This document shows, in pieces, positions 8,321 to 16,746 of a DNA stretch of 64,000 bases (within the stretch, counting starts at the first letter, position 1; each line of letters starts with the position of its first letter). The stretch lies in the NCBI RefSeq assembly GCF_020832205.1, contig NZ_JAFIFD010000033.1:151735-215734 (forward strand). Direction: 5' to 3'. The stretch is from Exiguobacterium sp. Lineage in GTDB: Bacteria; Bacillota; Bacilli; Exiguobacteriales; Exiguobacteriaceae. The notes under the pieces were generated by a model. That model saw nothing but the letters and a program-made list of their open reading frames with translations. It was not told where the DNA came from and did no database searches. Made by a program: the position numbers and the translations under genes.

Positions 8321-9892
8321 ATGAGCCGGGCTATAGAGAAAGGAACGGTCGCGTACTTCTCGTTCGATGCGCTCAGCATCCACGGGGCCGTGATCAAACA
8401 AGGCGTCTTCAAACGGAGCGCTTCCGTCCAGTTGGCGAAAAACGCCTATGCCGGAGGACGGATCCAAGACGAGAACGCGTTCGGCCTCGCTTTCGACGAG
8501 TTGTGCCGAAAATTGAAAGTACGTAAAGGGATGGTCTGTGCCGTCGACATGGCCGAGACGGAAGTGTTGTCTCGAAAAGTCGACATCCCGTCGAACATCC
8601 CGAAAGACGAGATCCGCGGTTATTTGTTCATGGAGATCGGCAGTTCGATCATCTTGCCGTTCGACGACGTCGCCTTCGACTACGAGGTGCTCGGCGAAAC
8701 GGAGACGAAGACCGAAGTCATGCTGCACGCCGTCTCGGTCGAGTTGACGAAAGCGATTCGCGGTTATATGAAAAAACGCGGGTTCGTCTTGAAGAAGATC
8801 GTTCCGCGCCCGGTCGCTGTCGCTAACGGTGTGGCCCGCCTTGAGACGCTCGACCCGCTCAAGTCGACGCTTCTTTGGCACGTGACGCCGTTCGCGCACC
8901 AGTTGCTCGTCCTTGAGGAAGGACAGGTCCGCTTCATCCGCGCCATCGAGACCGACCTCTCGTACCGCTCGGACACGACAGACGGCGGGGTTACATACAC
9001 GTTCAACGGTTCGGATGAGACGCTCGCGAGCCAGACCGACGACTGGTTGAACGAGCTGTCACGCTTCCTCGACTTCTACCGCTACTCGCTCCGCACGGAC
9101 GGTCGCCCGATCGACGAGCTCCTCGTCTCCGGGACGATCCCGGAACTCGATGACCTCGTCCAGACAATCGAGGCGGAAGCGATGGTGCCGGTCAAACGGA
9201 GCGATGACCCGCTCCCGTTGTCACACGCGACGCCGCTGTCGCACCAGATGTTGCCGCTCCTCGGGATGGCGACACTCGACCGTGACCGTGACGCGAACTT
9301 CATTAATTCGACCGACGTCACACTCCGCTGGCCGATCGTCGCGAGTCTCGTCTCCCTCCTTATCGGTGGAGGGCTCGCCGGCTTCTTGTACTATGAAGTG
9401 CAAGGGCTCGAACGGCAAGAAGCGCAAGTGAACGAACAGTTGCAGCTCGTGCGCATTTATCAGACGGAGCAAGTGAATTCGAAAGGGCAGCAAGTGCTGT
9501 CGCTCGAACAGACGGTGACGTCGCTTGCGAACGAAGAGAAACAAGCGGTGCCGGCGCTTCGTGCGCTCACCGAGCAATTGCCGCCGACCGGGTACGTCTT
9601 GACGTACAACTACGCCGACGGCTCGCTCATGAGCGTCCGTGCCCAGTTCGAGACGTTGCCGGACTTGAACGCGTTCCAACGCGCGCTCTTGACCGACCCG
9701 CGGTTTGAGAACGTCAAACTGCTCGGCGTCACGACCGAGACGAAAGCCGACACAGAGACGGACACGGACGAACCGACTCCTCTGACCGACGAGCCGCTCC
9801 CGCGTTACATCGGCGAATTCACGTTCACGTTCGTTGACGCCGAAGAGCCAGAGACCGAAGCGACGACCGATGAGGAGGTGGTGAGCCAATGA
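8321..9892 (+). CDS. PilM-PilN fusion protein
   Basis: 523 residues. Residues about 1-315 resemble PilM (actin/FtsA-like cytoplasmic pilus protein: FSFDALSIHGAVIKQG, CAVDMAETEVLSRKV, a disrupted nucleotide fold with YRYS and ELLVSGTIPELDDL). Residues about 325-523 look like PilN: a short NFIN motif reminiscent of the PilN INLLP start, a membrane helix (about 337-358), a coiled coil rich in Gln/Glu, and a PilN-type periplasmic domain (LTEQLPPTGYVLTYN). In most bacteria these are two genes whose products bind each other through that INLLP motif. It overlaps pilO by ATGA. The fusion is directly visible as one uninterrupted frame; the family calls come from pattern and order. Confidence 0.82.
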   Translation: MSRAIEKGTVAYFSFDALSIHGAVIKQGVFKRSASVQLAKNAYAGGRIQDENAFGLAFDELCRKLKVRKGMVCAVDMAETEVLSRKVDIPSNIPKDEIRGYLFMEIGSSIILPFDDVAFDYEVLGETETKTEVMLHAVSVELTKAIRGYMKKRGFVLKKIVPRPVAVANGVARLETLDPLKSTLLWHVTPFAHQLLVLEEGQVRFIRAIETDLSYRSDTTDGGVTYTFNGSDETLASQTDDWLNELSRFLDFYRYSLRTDGRPIDELLVSGTIPELDDLVQTIEAEAMVPVKRSDDPLPLSHATPLSHQMLPLLGMATLDRDRDANFINSTDVTLRWPIVASLVSLLIGGGLAGFLYYEVQGLERQEAQVNEQLQLVRIYQTEQVNSKGQQVLSLEQTVTSLANEEKQAVPALRALTEQLPPTGYVLTYNYADGSLMSVRAQFETLPDLNAFQRALLTDPRFENVKLLGVTTETKADTETDTDEPTPLTDEPLPRYIGEFTFTFVDAEEPETEATTDEEVVSQ

Positions 9893-10596
9893 AACGCTCG
9901 ACGATTTATTTGTTGTTCACACTGTGCCTGTTCACGGCCATCGCCGTCCCGGCTTATTTCGGCTACACGTACGTGATGAAACAAAGTGACGTGAAAGCAC
10001 TCGAGCGCGAACTGTCGCTTGAACAGACGAAGCTCGAGCTTATGCGGCAAGAAGGCCGCGCCGTCGATGTCGCCGATTCGCAGCGACTCCAGACGCGCGT
10101 GCCGGCCGAGCCTGCGTTAGACACCGTCGTCGAGGCGCTGTCACAGGCGAGCCAGCTTTCAAGCGTCAACGTGACGAGCATCGCTTTCGCGGACGGAATC
10201 CTCGCCGAGTCGGAAGTGCCCGAGACGATCGAACCGATTGACCCGGAGGACGTCAGTGCGACGTCTGAACCGGCGAGACCGGTCGACATCACTCCGGTGA
10301 ACGCGTCCTCGGTGCGGGCGACCGTTTCGCTCCAAGCCGAGACGTATGACGCGCTCGTCCTCTTCCTCGAGTCGGTCGAGTCGATGAACCGGATCCACAT
10401 CTTGCGGACCGTTCAATTCACTGGACCGGCCGAGACGGGACCGAACACGACGGACGTGATCGCGCCGCTCGACTTCACCGTCGAACTCGACGCCTTCTAT
10501 CGTCCGGACTTGACGCAACTCATCGAAGACCGGTTCGTGCCGACGCAAACGTTCCCGCGAAAAGACATCCCGGTGTACGATTATACTTCGCCATAA
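9889..10596 (+). CDS. pilO: PilO-like pilus alignment protein
   Basis: 235 residues: one N-terminal membrane helix (about 5-26), a coiled coil (about 33-55, KALERELSLEQTKLELM) and an extracytoplasmic domain of about 150 residues. This is the PilO architecture. PilO dimerises with PilN and links PilM/PilC to the outside. The start overlaps the PilM-PilN gene by 4 bases and the gene ends the operon at a clear terminator. Sequence similarity within PilO is always weak, so the call rests on topology and position. Confidence 0.78.
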   Translation: MKRSTIYLLFTLCLFTAIAVPAYFGYTYVMKQSDVKALERELSLEQTKLELMRQEGRAVDVADSQRLQTRVPAEPALDTVVEALSQASQLSSVNVTSIAFADGILAESEVPETIEPIDPEDVSATSEPARPVDITPVNASSVRATVSLQAETYDALVLFLESVESMNRIHILRTVQFTGPAETGPNTTDVIAPLDFTVELDAFYRPDLTQLIEDRFVPTQTFPRKDIPVYDYTSP

Positions 10597-10600
10597 CGAG

Positions 10601-10629
10601 ACGTCCCTTCAAAAAGAAGGGGCGTTTTT
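10601..10629 (+). terminator. terminator of the pilus operon
   Basis: Ten-pair stem ACGTCCCTTC / GAAGGGGCGT with a five-A loop and TTTTT, directly after pilO. Confidence 0.88.
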
Positions 10630-10642
10630 CAGTCGGCTGACA

Positions 10643-10671
10643 TTGTGTTCGGCTGCCGTTTTGCCTACAAT
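10643..10671 (+). promoter_or_regulatory. promoter of maf-radC
   Basis: TTGTGT (10643-10648), 17 bases, TACAAT (10666-10671): a good SigA-type promoter in the gap between the pilus terminator and maf. Confidence 0.7.
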
Positions 10672-10732
10672 CAACAGGGAAGCGTGAAACGGGAAGGAAG
10701 CCCGTTACAACAGATGAGAAGGAGTCGATACA

Positions 10733-11320
10733 ATGAAATCAACACAGAAACGTGTCATCCTCGCCTCGATGTCACCGCGGCGGACCGAACTATTGGCCAA
10801 GGCCGGCATTCACCACGAAGTGATTCCATCGAACGTCGTCGAGGGCGTCAACGGACAAGAAGCGCCAGATGACTATGTCGGGCGTCTCGCCCGTGAGAAA
10901 GCGCTCGACGTGGCGAGAAACAATCGTGACGCGATCGTCATCGGTTCGGACACCGTCGTCGTATTAGACGGGAACATTCTTGAGAAACCGAGCGACCGGG
11001 AAGAGGCGCGACGGATGCTCGAGCAGTTGTCGGGGGCGACGCATGACGTGCTCACCGGCGTCAGTATCCTCGGACCCGAGCGGCAGGACTTGTTCGTCAC
11101 GGCGACACGCGTCACGTTCATCGACATCCCGGAAGCGTGGCTCGACGGGTATCTCGATTCAGCGGAGCCGTATGACAAGGCCGGCGCCTACGGGATCCAA
11201 GGGTCAGGCGGTCTGTTCGTCGAGCGGTTAGAAGGCGACTATTACAACGTCGTCGGACTGCCGCTCCAGCCGCTCGTCCGGACGCTTGAAGGCCATGGGG
11301 TGACGCCGCGCTTTCTGTGA
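10733..11320 (+). CDS. maf: Maf family nucleotide pyrophosphatase
   Basis: 195 residues, full family length. The N-terminal signature ASMSPRRTELLAKAGI and the conserved EKPSDREEARRMLEQLSG and YDKAGAYGIQG stretches are diagnostic. Maf proteins hydrolyse non-canonical or UTP/dTTP-type nucleoside triphosphates in the cytoplasm and inhibit septum formation when overproduced. AGAAGGAG precedes the ATG. It sits next to radC and upstream of mreBCD as in B. subtilis. Confidence 0.93.
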   Translation: MKSTQKRVILASMSPRRTELLAKAGIHHEVIPSNVVEGVNGQEAPDDYVGRLAREKALDVARNNRDAIVIGSDTVVVLDGNILEKPSDREEARRMLEQLSGATHDVLTGVSILGPERQDLFVTATRVTFIDIPEAWLDGYLDSAEPYDKAGAYGIQGSGGLFVERLEGDYYNVVGLPLQPLVRTLEGHGVTPRFL

Positions 11321-11343
11321 ATGATGCGAAAGTAGGTGAAGGA

Positions 11344-11973
11344 ATGACCATGGTGCTCGACCGAAGTGTGGAAACCGCCATCGCCAGACTGCTTCAAATC
11401 GGAGGACGGGGCGGTGACCCGCGTGCGACCGCCCGGAGGCTGTCCGACGTATATCCGACGCTTCGGGCGCTGTCGCAGGCGTCCGTGAGCGACCTCTGTC
11501 AAATCGAAGGGATGACGAAGAAGAAGGCCGAACAGTTGCTTGCGGCGTTCACAATCGGCATCCGTTATGTCGAAGAACCGAAGTCGGAGATGCCGACGAT
11601 CCGCTCGCCGCAAGACGCGTATGAACTGCTCCGGGACGAGCTGCGGCTCCTCAATCAAGAGCATTTCGTCTGTCTGTATTTGAATACGAAAAATCAGCTT
11701 ATTGCCCGGAAGACGCTCTTCGTCGGCGGGTTGAACTCGTCAATCGTCCATCCACGGGACGTGTTCCGTGAGGCGCTCAAGCTGTCGGCGGCATGTTTCA
11801 TCGCCGTGCATAACCATCCGAGCGGCGACGCGACCCCGAGCCGGGAAGACATCGAAGTGTCGGAGCGATTGGTCGAAGCCGGTAACATCGTCGGCATCGC
11901 TTGCCTCGACCACGTCATTATCGGCGAGGACCATTACGTCAGCATGAAACAGCGTGGGTATATGAATGGCTGA
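11344..11973 (+). CDS. radC: RadC/JAMM-domain DNA repair-like protein
   Basis: About 209 residues. N-terminal helix-hairpin-helix (LCQIEGMTKKKAEQLL) and a C-terminal MPN/JAMM domain with the metal motif HNHPSGDATPSREDIE. The RadC N-terminus is shorter than usual: the typical PRERLL segment is missing, and it begins close to the HhH region. Starts at 11344 or 11350 (both ATG) or a GTG at 11317 overlapping the maf stop are all possible. The function of RadC is unsettled; the old recombination role is doubtful. Confidence 0.9.
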   Translation: MTMVLDRSVETAIARLLQIGGRGGDPRATARRLSDVYPTLRALSQASVSDLCQIEGMTKKKAEQLLAAFTIGIRYVEEPKSEMPTIRSPQDAYELLRDELRLLNQEHFVCLYLNTKNQLIARKTLFVGGLNSSIVHPRDVFREALKLSAACFIAVHNHPSGDATPSREDIEVSERLVEAGNIVGIACLDHVIIGEDHYVSMKQRGYMNG

Positions 11974-12035
11974 ATTTGGGAAAAGTTTTCCAAATGTGTG
12001 CTAAGTTTGCTATACTGGCAGACGAGGTGTTCACA

Positions 12036-12476
12036 ATGGAAAAATTGCTTTGGCTTTTAATCATCAGCTTCGCGTTTCTAGCGAGCTTCGTCCCGCTCGA
12101 ACCGCTCGTGTTGACGTTCGTCGTCTTCGTGCTATTCGTCTTGATCAGTATGGCGTTGTTTCAACGTCTTCGAGAAGGCCACTGGGCCGACCGCTTGTCC
12201 CCGCTCATCATCGTTGGACTCGGGATCGTCGCCTTCATCGCCTATTTGGCATTGTTTCTCGCATGGGGGAACGCTACGCTCGATTCACAAGTGTTTCAGA
12301 TGATCGGGCAACTCGTCTTCACGTACGTCGGGGTGTACTTATTCGTAGTAACAGTGTCTGGCTTTATGGCCGGGGCGACACGGCAAAAGCCGTCCCGGTT
12401 CTTTCAACCGGTTCTCGTCATCTCTGTCATCTGTTACGGGGCGATGCTGTTGCTGTCCCTTTCGACGCGGAGTTGA
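12036..12476 (+). CDS. integral membrane protein, unknown function
   Basis: 146 residues with four hydrophobic helices (about 2-43 as two, 54-77, 88-113 and 123-142). GAGGTG lies six bases before the ATG, and a TATACT -10 is seen at 12011-12016. No family is recognised. It sits alone between radC and the DUF2785 gene, with its own terminator, an insertion relative to the B. subtilis radC-mreB junction. Confidence 0.7.
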   Translation: MEKLLWLLIISFAFLASFVPLEPLVLTFVVFVLFVLISMALFQRLREGHWADRLSPLIIVGLGIVAFIAYLALFLAWGNATLDSQVFQMIGQLVFTYVGVYLFVVTVSGFMAGATRQKPSRFFQPVLVISVICYGAMLLLSLSTRS

Positions 12477-12488
12477 TCATCCATATGA

Positions 12489-12515
12489 AGCAGGCGTATA
12501 CGCGCCTGCTTTTTG
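12489..12515 (+). terminator. terminator after the membrane protein gene
   Basis: Stem built from AGCAGGCG and CGCGCCTGCT around TATA, followed by five T. Confidence 0.88.
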
Positions 12516-12588
12516 TGTGTAGAGGACTCGTTCAACACGGTGTCGAAAACGTTACCATCAGGTGAATTGAGAGGGAAGGTGAGGCAGC

Positions 12589-13425
12589 ATGAATGAGGAT
12601 ATCATTGATCAGGAGCGGGATTTGAAATTGATGTTGACGGACATCAAGAACGGGACGATTCGTCTGCAGGAACTTGACGAGGAACGGGTCATCCAATCGA
12701 TGCTTCATCATATCGGTTCGACGGATCCCGAGCTTCGAGACCAGTTGATTTACACGCTCTTTTATCGGTTCATCATCGAAGACGAGCAATTGACGAGCGA
12801 GCAATTGGCGGACATGTTCCATACGACGCTCAAATATCACTTATTCCACGGCATCGGCGAAGCAGGGACAGATACGGTCTTCACCCGATCATTCTCGACT
12901 CTATTGATTGCGCTGATTCTAGGTCAAGACCGTCAACAGCGCTTCTTGTCTGAAACGGACATCGACATGTTAAAAGCGAAGCTGTTGGCGTATCTCGACT
13001 GTGAAATCGACACGAGAGGATATGTGACAGGAAAAGGTTGGGCCCATTCCATCGCTCATGTAGCCGACGCGTTCGAAGAGCTCGTCTTGCATCCGCAGCT
13101 TGACGAGACGGAGTTTGGTGAGGTGCTTGAGGCGCTATGGAACAAAGTGCTCGTTCCGACTGTGTATGTGCATGACGAGGATGAGCGGCTCTTGAACCCG
13201 ATCTTCGCACTGCTCGACCGAGGCATGGACGAGCAGGAAGTACTCGTCCTGTTAGAGGAGTTGCCAGCGACGTTGCGCGCCCAAAAACAGCAACTCGAAC
13301 CCGAACAGTATTGGCACATCGTCCATAATATGAGAACGTTCTTGAAGAGCTTGTTCATCAAATCGCACGAGACGAACCGGCAAACTCTTCAAACGGCAGT
13401 GCTTCTCGCCTTGAAAACGATTTGA
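12589..13425 (+). CDS. DUF2785 family protein
   Basis: 278 residues, soluble and largely helical. The stretch DTRGYVTGKGWAHSIAHVADAFEELV (written here in parts: GYVTGKGWAHSIAHVAD) is characteristic of the DUF2785 family found in Bacillales. No catalytic motif or biochemical role is established for the family. GGAAGG lies upstream of the ATG. It is flanked by terminators, so it is probably a one-gene unit, and it is another insertion between radC and mreB. Confidence 0.75.
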   Translation: MNEDIIDQERDLKLMLTDIKNGTIRLQELDEERVIQSMLHHIGSTDPELRDQLIYTLFYRFIIEDEQLTSEQLADMFHTTLKYHLFHGIGEAGTDTVFTRSFSTLLIALILGQDRQQRFLSETDIDMLKAKLLAYLDCEIDTRGYVTGKGWAHSIAHVADAFEELVLHPQLDETEFGEVLEALWNKVLVPTVYVHDEDERLLNPIFALLDRGMDEQEVLVLLEELPATLRAQKQQLEPEQYWHIVHNMRTFLKSLFIKSHETNRQTLQTAVLLALKTI

Positions 13426-13448
13426 CGACGATGAAAGAGTTCTTGTGG

Positions 13449-13475
13449 CAGGCGCTTACACGTGCTTGCTTTTTG
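13449..13475 (+). terminator. terminator after the DUF2785 gene
   Basis: GCAGGCGC / GTGCTTGC stem with two G-T pairs, TTACAC loop and TTTTT. Confidence 0.8.
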
Positions 13476-13567
13476 ATTTGCGTTTTTCGTAAAAAGAAGG
13501 CACACTAATAGACGGTGAGACAGGACTGAGATGCAGGGATTGTAAATAACCTGTAATCGAATGAACG

Positions 13568-13595
13568 TTTTCAAACATGATTTTTCCGTTATAAT
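13568..13595 (+). promoter_or_regulatory. candidate promoter of mreBCD-minCD
   Basis: Perfect TATAAT at 13590-13595 with a weak -35 (TTTTCA, 13568-13573, 16-base spacer), about 35 bases before the mreB start. Confidence 0.6.
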
Positions 13596-13629
13596 AAAAA
13601 ATAGTGTAATCAAGAGAGGAGCAGCACGT

Positions 13630-14667
13630 ATGTTTCGTAGTTTTAACCGAGAAATCGGAATCGACCTTGGAACGGCTAACACGCTCGTTTATGTAAAAGG
13701 TCAAGGCATCGTCGTTCGTGAACCGTCCGTAGTGGCGTTCCGTACAGATACAGGTAGAATTGAGGCCGTAGGTAACCAGGCCAAGGATATGATTGGACGT
13801 ACGCCGGGCAACGTCACGGCACGCCGTCCGATGAAAGATGGGGTCATCGCTGACTTTGAAACGACAGCAACGATGATCAAGTACTTCATGGAGCAAGCAC
13901 AAAAGTCAAAGAGCGGTTTGTTCTCGTCGAAGACGAACGTCATGATCTGCGTACCAAGCGGCATCACGTCTGTTGAAAAACGTGCCGTCGAAGATGCGGC
14001 CAAGCAAGCGGGCGCACGTGAAGCGTATACAATCGAAGAACCGTTCGCGGCAGCAATCGGCGCCGGTCTCCCGGTTTGGGAACCGACAGGCTCGATGGTC
14101 GTCGATATCGGTGGCGGTACGACCGAAGTCGCAGTGATCTCACTCGGCGGCATCGTGACGAGCCAATCGATTCGTGTCGGCGGTGACGAAATGGATGACG
14201 CCATTATTCGTTACATCAAAAATAAATACAACCTCATGATCGGGGAACGGACGTCTGAGTCGCTCAAGATGGAAATCGGCTCGGCCCGCATCGATGCCTC
14301 GAACGAAGGCGAGAAGATGGAAATCCGCGGTCGCGACCTCGTGACGGGTCTTCCGAAACAAATCGAAGTTTCGGCTTCTGAAGTATGTGAAGCGTTGTCG
14401 GATACGGTCGAAGCGATTCTTGCCGGCGTGAAACAAACGCTCGAGCAGACGCCACCGGAACTCGCGGCTGACGTCATGGATCGCGGAATCGTCCTTACAG
14501 GCGGCGGGGCGCTCCTTAAAAACTTAGACGATGTCATCTCGGATGAGACACACATCCCGACGCTCGTCGCGGATGAGCCACTCGACTGCGTCGCGATCGG
14601 GACAGGAAAATCTCTCGAAATGATGGACGTCCTCCGTTCAAAATCAGGCATCTCGTCGCGTCGATGA
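13630..14667 (+). CDS. mreB: rod-shape actin homologue MreB
   Basis: 345 residues. Actin-fold motifs: phosphate 1 [16 protein letters not shown], connect and phosphate 2 [18 protein letters not shown], adenosine motif [12 protein letters not shown]. The N-terminal FRSFNREIG segment is the membrane-binding loop region. MreB filaments guide peptidoglycan synthesis along the cylinder. The start is chosen at the ATG after GAGGAG; an earlier in-frame ATG at 13561 lies before the -10 box. First gene of mreB-mreC-mreD-minC-minD. Confidence 0.97.
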   Translation: MFRSFNREIGIDLGTANTLVYVKGQGIVVREPSVVAFRTDTGRIEAVGNQAKDMIGRTPGNVTARRPMKDGVIADFETTATMIKYFMEQAQKSKSGLFSSKTNVMICVPSGITSVEKRAVEDAAKQAGAREAYTIEEPFAAAIGAGLPVWEPTGSMVVDIGGGTTEVAVISLGGIVTSQSIRVGGDEMDDAIIRYIKNKYNLMIGERTSESLKMEIGSARIDASNEGEKMEIRGRDLVTGLPKQIEVSASEVCEALSDTVEAILAGVKQTLEQTPPELAADVMDRGIVLTGGGALLKNLDDVISDETHIPTLVADEPLDCVAIGTGKSLEMMDVLRSKSGISSRR

Positions 14668-14680
14668 GAGGTGAAAAGCG

Positions 14681-15571
14681 ATGAGCCGGTTCGTACGCAA
14701 TAAAAAGCTCATCATCACGCTGATCGGTATTATATTGTTCGTCGTCATTTTAGGGGTTTCGATTCGAGGACGGTCGGAATCCGCCTGGTACCAAGACGTC
14801 ACGCGTGATGTGGTCGGGACGTTCCAACGGGTGTTCACCGTGCCGATCGGCTGGATGGACAGCACGGTGTCCTCGATTTCGGACGTCCGGGATATCTATG
14901 AAGAGAACCGTCAGTTGAAACAACATTTGACGAAATATGCGGAAGTGTCGGTCGAGGCCGACGACCTTCGCCGGGAGAACGAGGAGCTGCGCCGAATGAT
15001 CGACGCGAGCGAGACGTCGCTTCGTGACTTCGACCTCATCCCGGCCGAAGTCATCGGGCGCACGCCGAACGACTGGCAGCGTTACGTGACGATCAACGTC
15101 GGTCAAGAACGCGGCGTCGAGAAAGGGATGGCCGTCACGGCCGCCGGCGGTATGGTCGGTCGGGTCATCCAGGCGAGCGCCTACACGTCGCAAGTCCAGC
15201 TCCTAAGCGACAACAACCGGACGAACAACGTCTCGGCGGTCGTGAAAGACGCGGACGGCAAAGCGACGTACGGGACGATCGACGGCTTCGACAGCGAGAC
15301 GAACGAGCTCTTCTTCACGAAGATCTCGAATAGCGTCGAGTTGAAAGAAGGCGAGATCGTGTCAACGTCAGGGCTTGGCGGACGTTATCCGGCCGGTCTC
15401 GTCATCGGGACGGTCGAATCGATCGAGACCGACGAGTACGGCGTGTCTCAAGTCGCCCGCATCAAGCCAGAGGCGGACTTCAACGAGTTTTCACAAATGT
15501 TCGTCATCGATCGAACGCTCGTAGAGCCGTTCTTGACGGGTCCTGAGGAAGGAGGAGCAGCCGGTGAGTAA
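14681..15571 (+). CDS. mreC: rod-shape protein MreC
   Basis: 296 residues: one N-terminal membrane helix (about 9-27), a coiled coil (about 68-110) and the beta-rich extracellular MreC domain with VIGRTPNDWQRYVTINVG and LGGRYPAGLVIGTV. It links MreB to cell-wall synthases. GAGAGGTG precedes the ATG; it overlaps mreD by 8 bases. Confidence 0.95.
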   Translation: MSRFVRNKKLIITLIGIILFVVILGVSIRGRSESAWYQDVTRDVVGTFQRVFTVPIGWMDSTVSSISDVRDIYEENRQLKQHLTKYAEVSVEADDLRRENEELRRMIDASETSLRDFDLIPAEVIGRTPNDWQRYVTINVGQERGVEKGMAVTAAGGMVGRVIQASAYTSQVQLLSDNNRTNNVSAVVKDADGKATYGTIDGFDSETNELFFTKISNSVELKEGEIVSTSGLGGRYPAGLVIGTVESIETDEYGVSQVARIKPEADFNEFSQMFVIDRTLVEPFLTGPEEGGAAGE

Positions 15572-16067
15572 CATGAGAGTGTTCATCGCCCTGTTCCTCC
15601 TCTTTCTTATTGAAGGGACATGGGCCGCCATTTATTCGTGGCACTACATGACCCCGTTTTTGTCTTTGACGTTGATCGGGCTCATGTATATCAGTTTGTA
15701 TGGCCGCTGGGAGTCGGCACTCGGTTTCGGGCTCGTGTTCGGATTACTGTATGACATCGTCTACACCGACTTGCTCGGAATTTACTTATTTACTTTTTCA
15801 CTCATTCCTCTCTTAGTCAGCTTCGTGTTAAAATATATAGGTGAGAACTTCTTCTCGGTCGTCATCACGTTCACGTTTATGATGCTTGTCTTCTCTTTCA
15901 CGATTTACAGTGTGATGGCAGCGATCGGCGGGACGACCATGACCATTCAAACACTATTAGTTGAACAGATTCCAGGGACGCTCGTCGTCAATGCGATCGC
16001 CATCGCGGTACTGTATTACCCGATGACGCGATACGTGGCGCCGCGACCTGTAGCGAAGAGAGGGTAG
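15564..16067 (+). CDS. mreD: rod-shape membrane protein MreD
   Basis: 167 residues with five to six membrane helices and the MreD pattern GFGLVFGLLYDIVYTDLLG. The GTG start at 15564 lies 6 bases after GGAGGAG inside the end of mreC. Partner of MreC in the elongation machinery. Confidence 0.93.
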   Translation: MSNMRVFIALFLLFLIEGTWAAIYSWHYMTPFLSLTLIGLMYISLYGRWESALGFGLVFGLLYDIVYTDLLGIYLFTFSLIPLLVSFVLKYIGENFFSVVITFTFMMLVFSFTIYSVMAAIGGTTMTIQTLLVEQIPGTLVVNAIAIAVLYYPMTRYVAPRPVAKRG

Positions 16068-16069
16068 CC

Positions 16070-16741
16070 ATGATGGAGCGTAAACGACACATTACGATTA
16101 AAGGACATCGCAACGGGATTGCAATCCACTTCAATCCAAGAAGTGGCATCGATGAGGTGCTCCTAGAGTTAGAGGCCACGTTGCAAGAAATGGAGCCGCC
16201 CTCTGGGAAGATTGCACTCAAATTGCACGCGGGAACTCGTTATTTGGACGAGGAGCTGTCACGTCAAATTCGTGAAGTCGTTGCTCGTCATGGCGTTTTT
16301 TATATCGAGGAGCTTTCGAGCGAGGTCATGTTGACCGAAGAGGCGAAAGCGACGTACGGCAAGAAGACGTTCCATTACCATAGCGGGACGATCCGCAGCG
16401 GACAAGTGCTCTCGTTCGACGGCTCGGTGCTCATCATCGGGGATATCAACCCGGGTTCAGAAGTCCGGGCGACGGGAAGCATCTATTGTTTAGGCACGAT
16501 ACGAGGAAATGTCCGGGCCGGTGTCGAAGGATGGGAGGACGCGGTGATCACCGCGAGTCTGCTCCATCCAAAGTTTCTGGCAATCGGCGAGCACGTGCTC
16601 GCGTCAGACGGCGACGAACCGCTTCCGGAAATCGAGATGGGTTGCGCGTATCAGACAAATCAGGGCATTGAAATGACGCGTCTTCGTCAAGTGATGACAG
16701 GATTAAAAGACGCATATGCAATGGAATTACAGAGAGGGTGA
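16070..16741 (+). CDS. minC: septum site-determining protein MinC
   Basis: 223 residues. N-terminal MinC_N-like domain (about 1-95) and C-terminal beta-helix (about 100-205) with FDGSVLIIGDINPGSEVRATG and IYCLGTIRGNVRAG, the conserved MinC_C glycine-rich turns. It inhibits FtsZ polymerisation away from midcell, recruited by MinD. It follows mreD by 2 bases and meets minD. Confidence 0.94.
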   Translation: MMERKRHITIKGHRNGIAIHFNPRSGIDEVLLELEATLQEMEPPSGKIALKLHAGTRYLDEELSRQIREVVARHGVFYIEELSSEVMLTEEAKATYGKKTFHYHSGTIRSGQVLSFDGSVLIIGDINPGSEVRATGSIYCLGTIRGNVRAGVEGWEDAVITASLLHPKFLAIGEHVLASDGDEPLPEIEMGCAYQTNQGIEMTRLRQVMTGLKDAYAMELQRG

Positions 16742-16746
16742 GTTTG

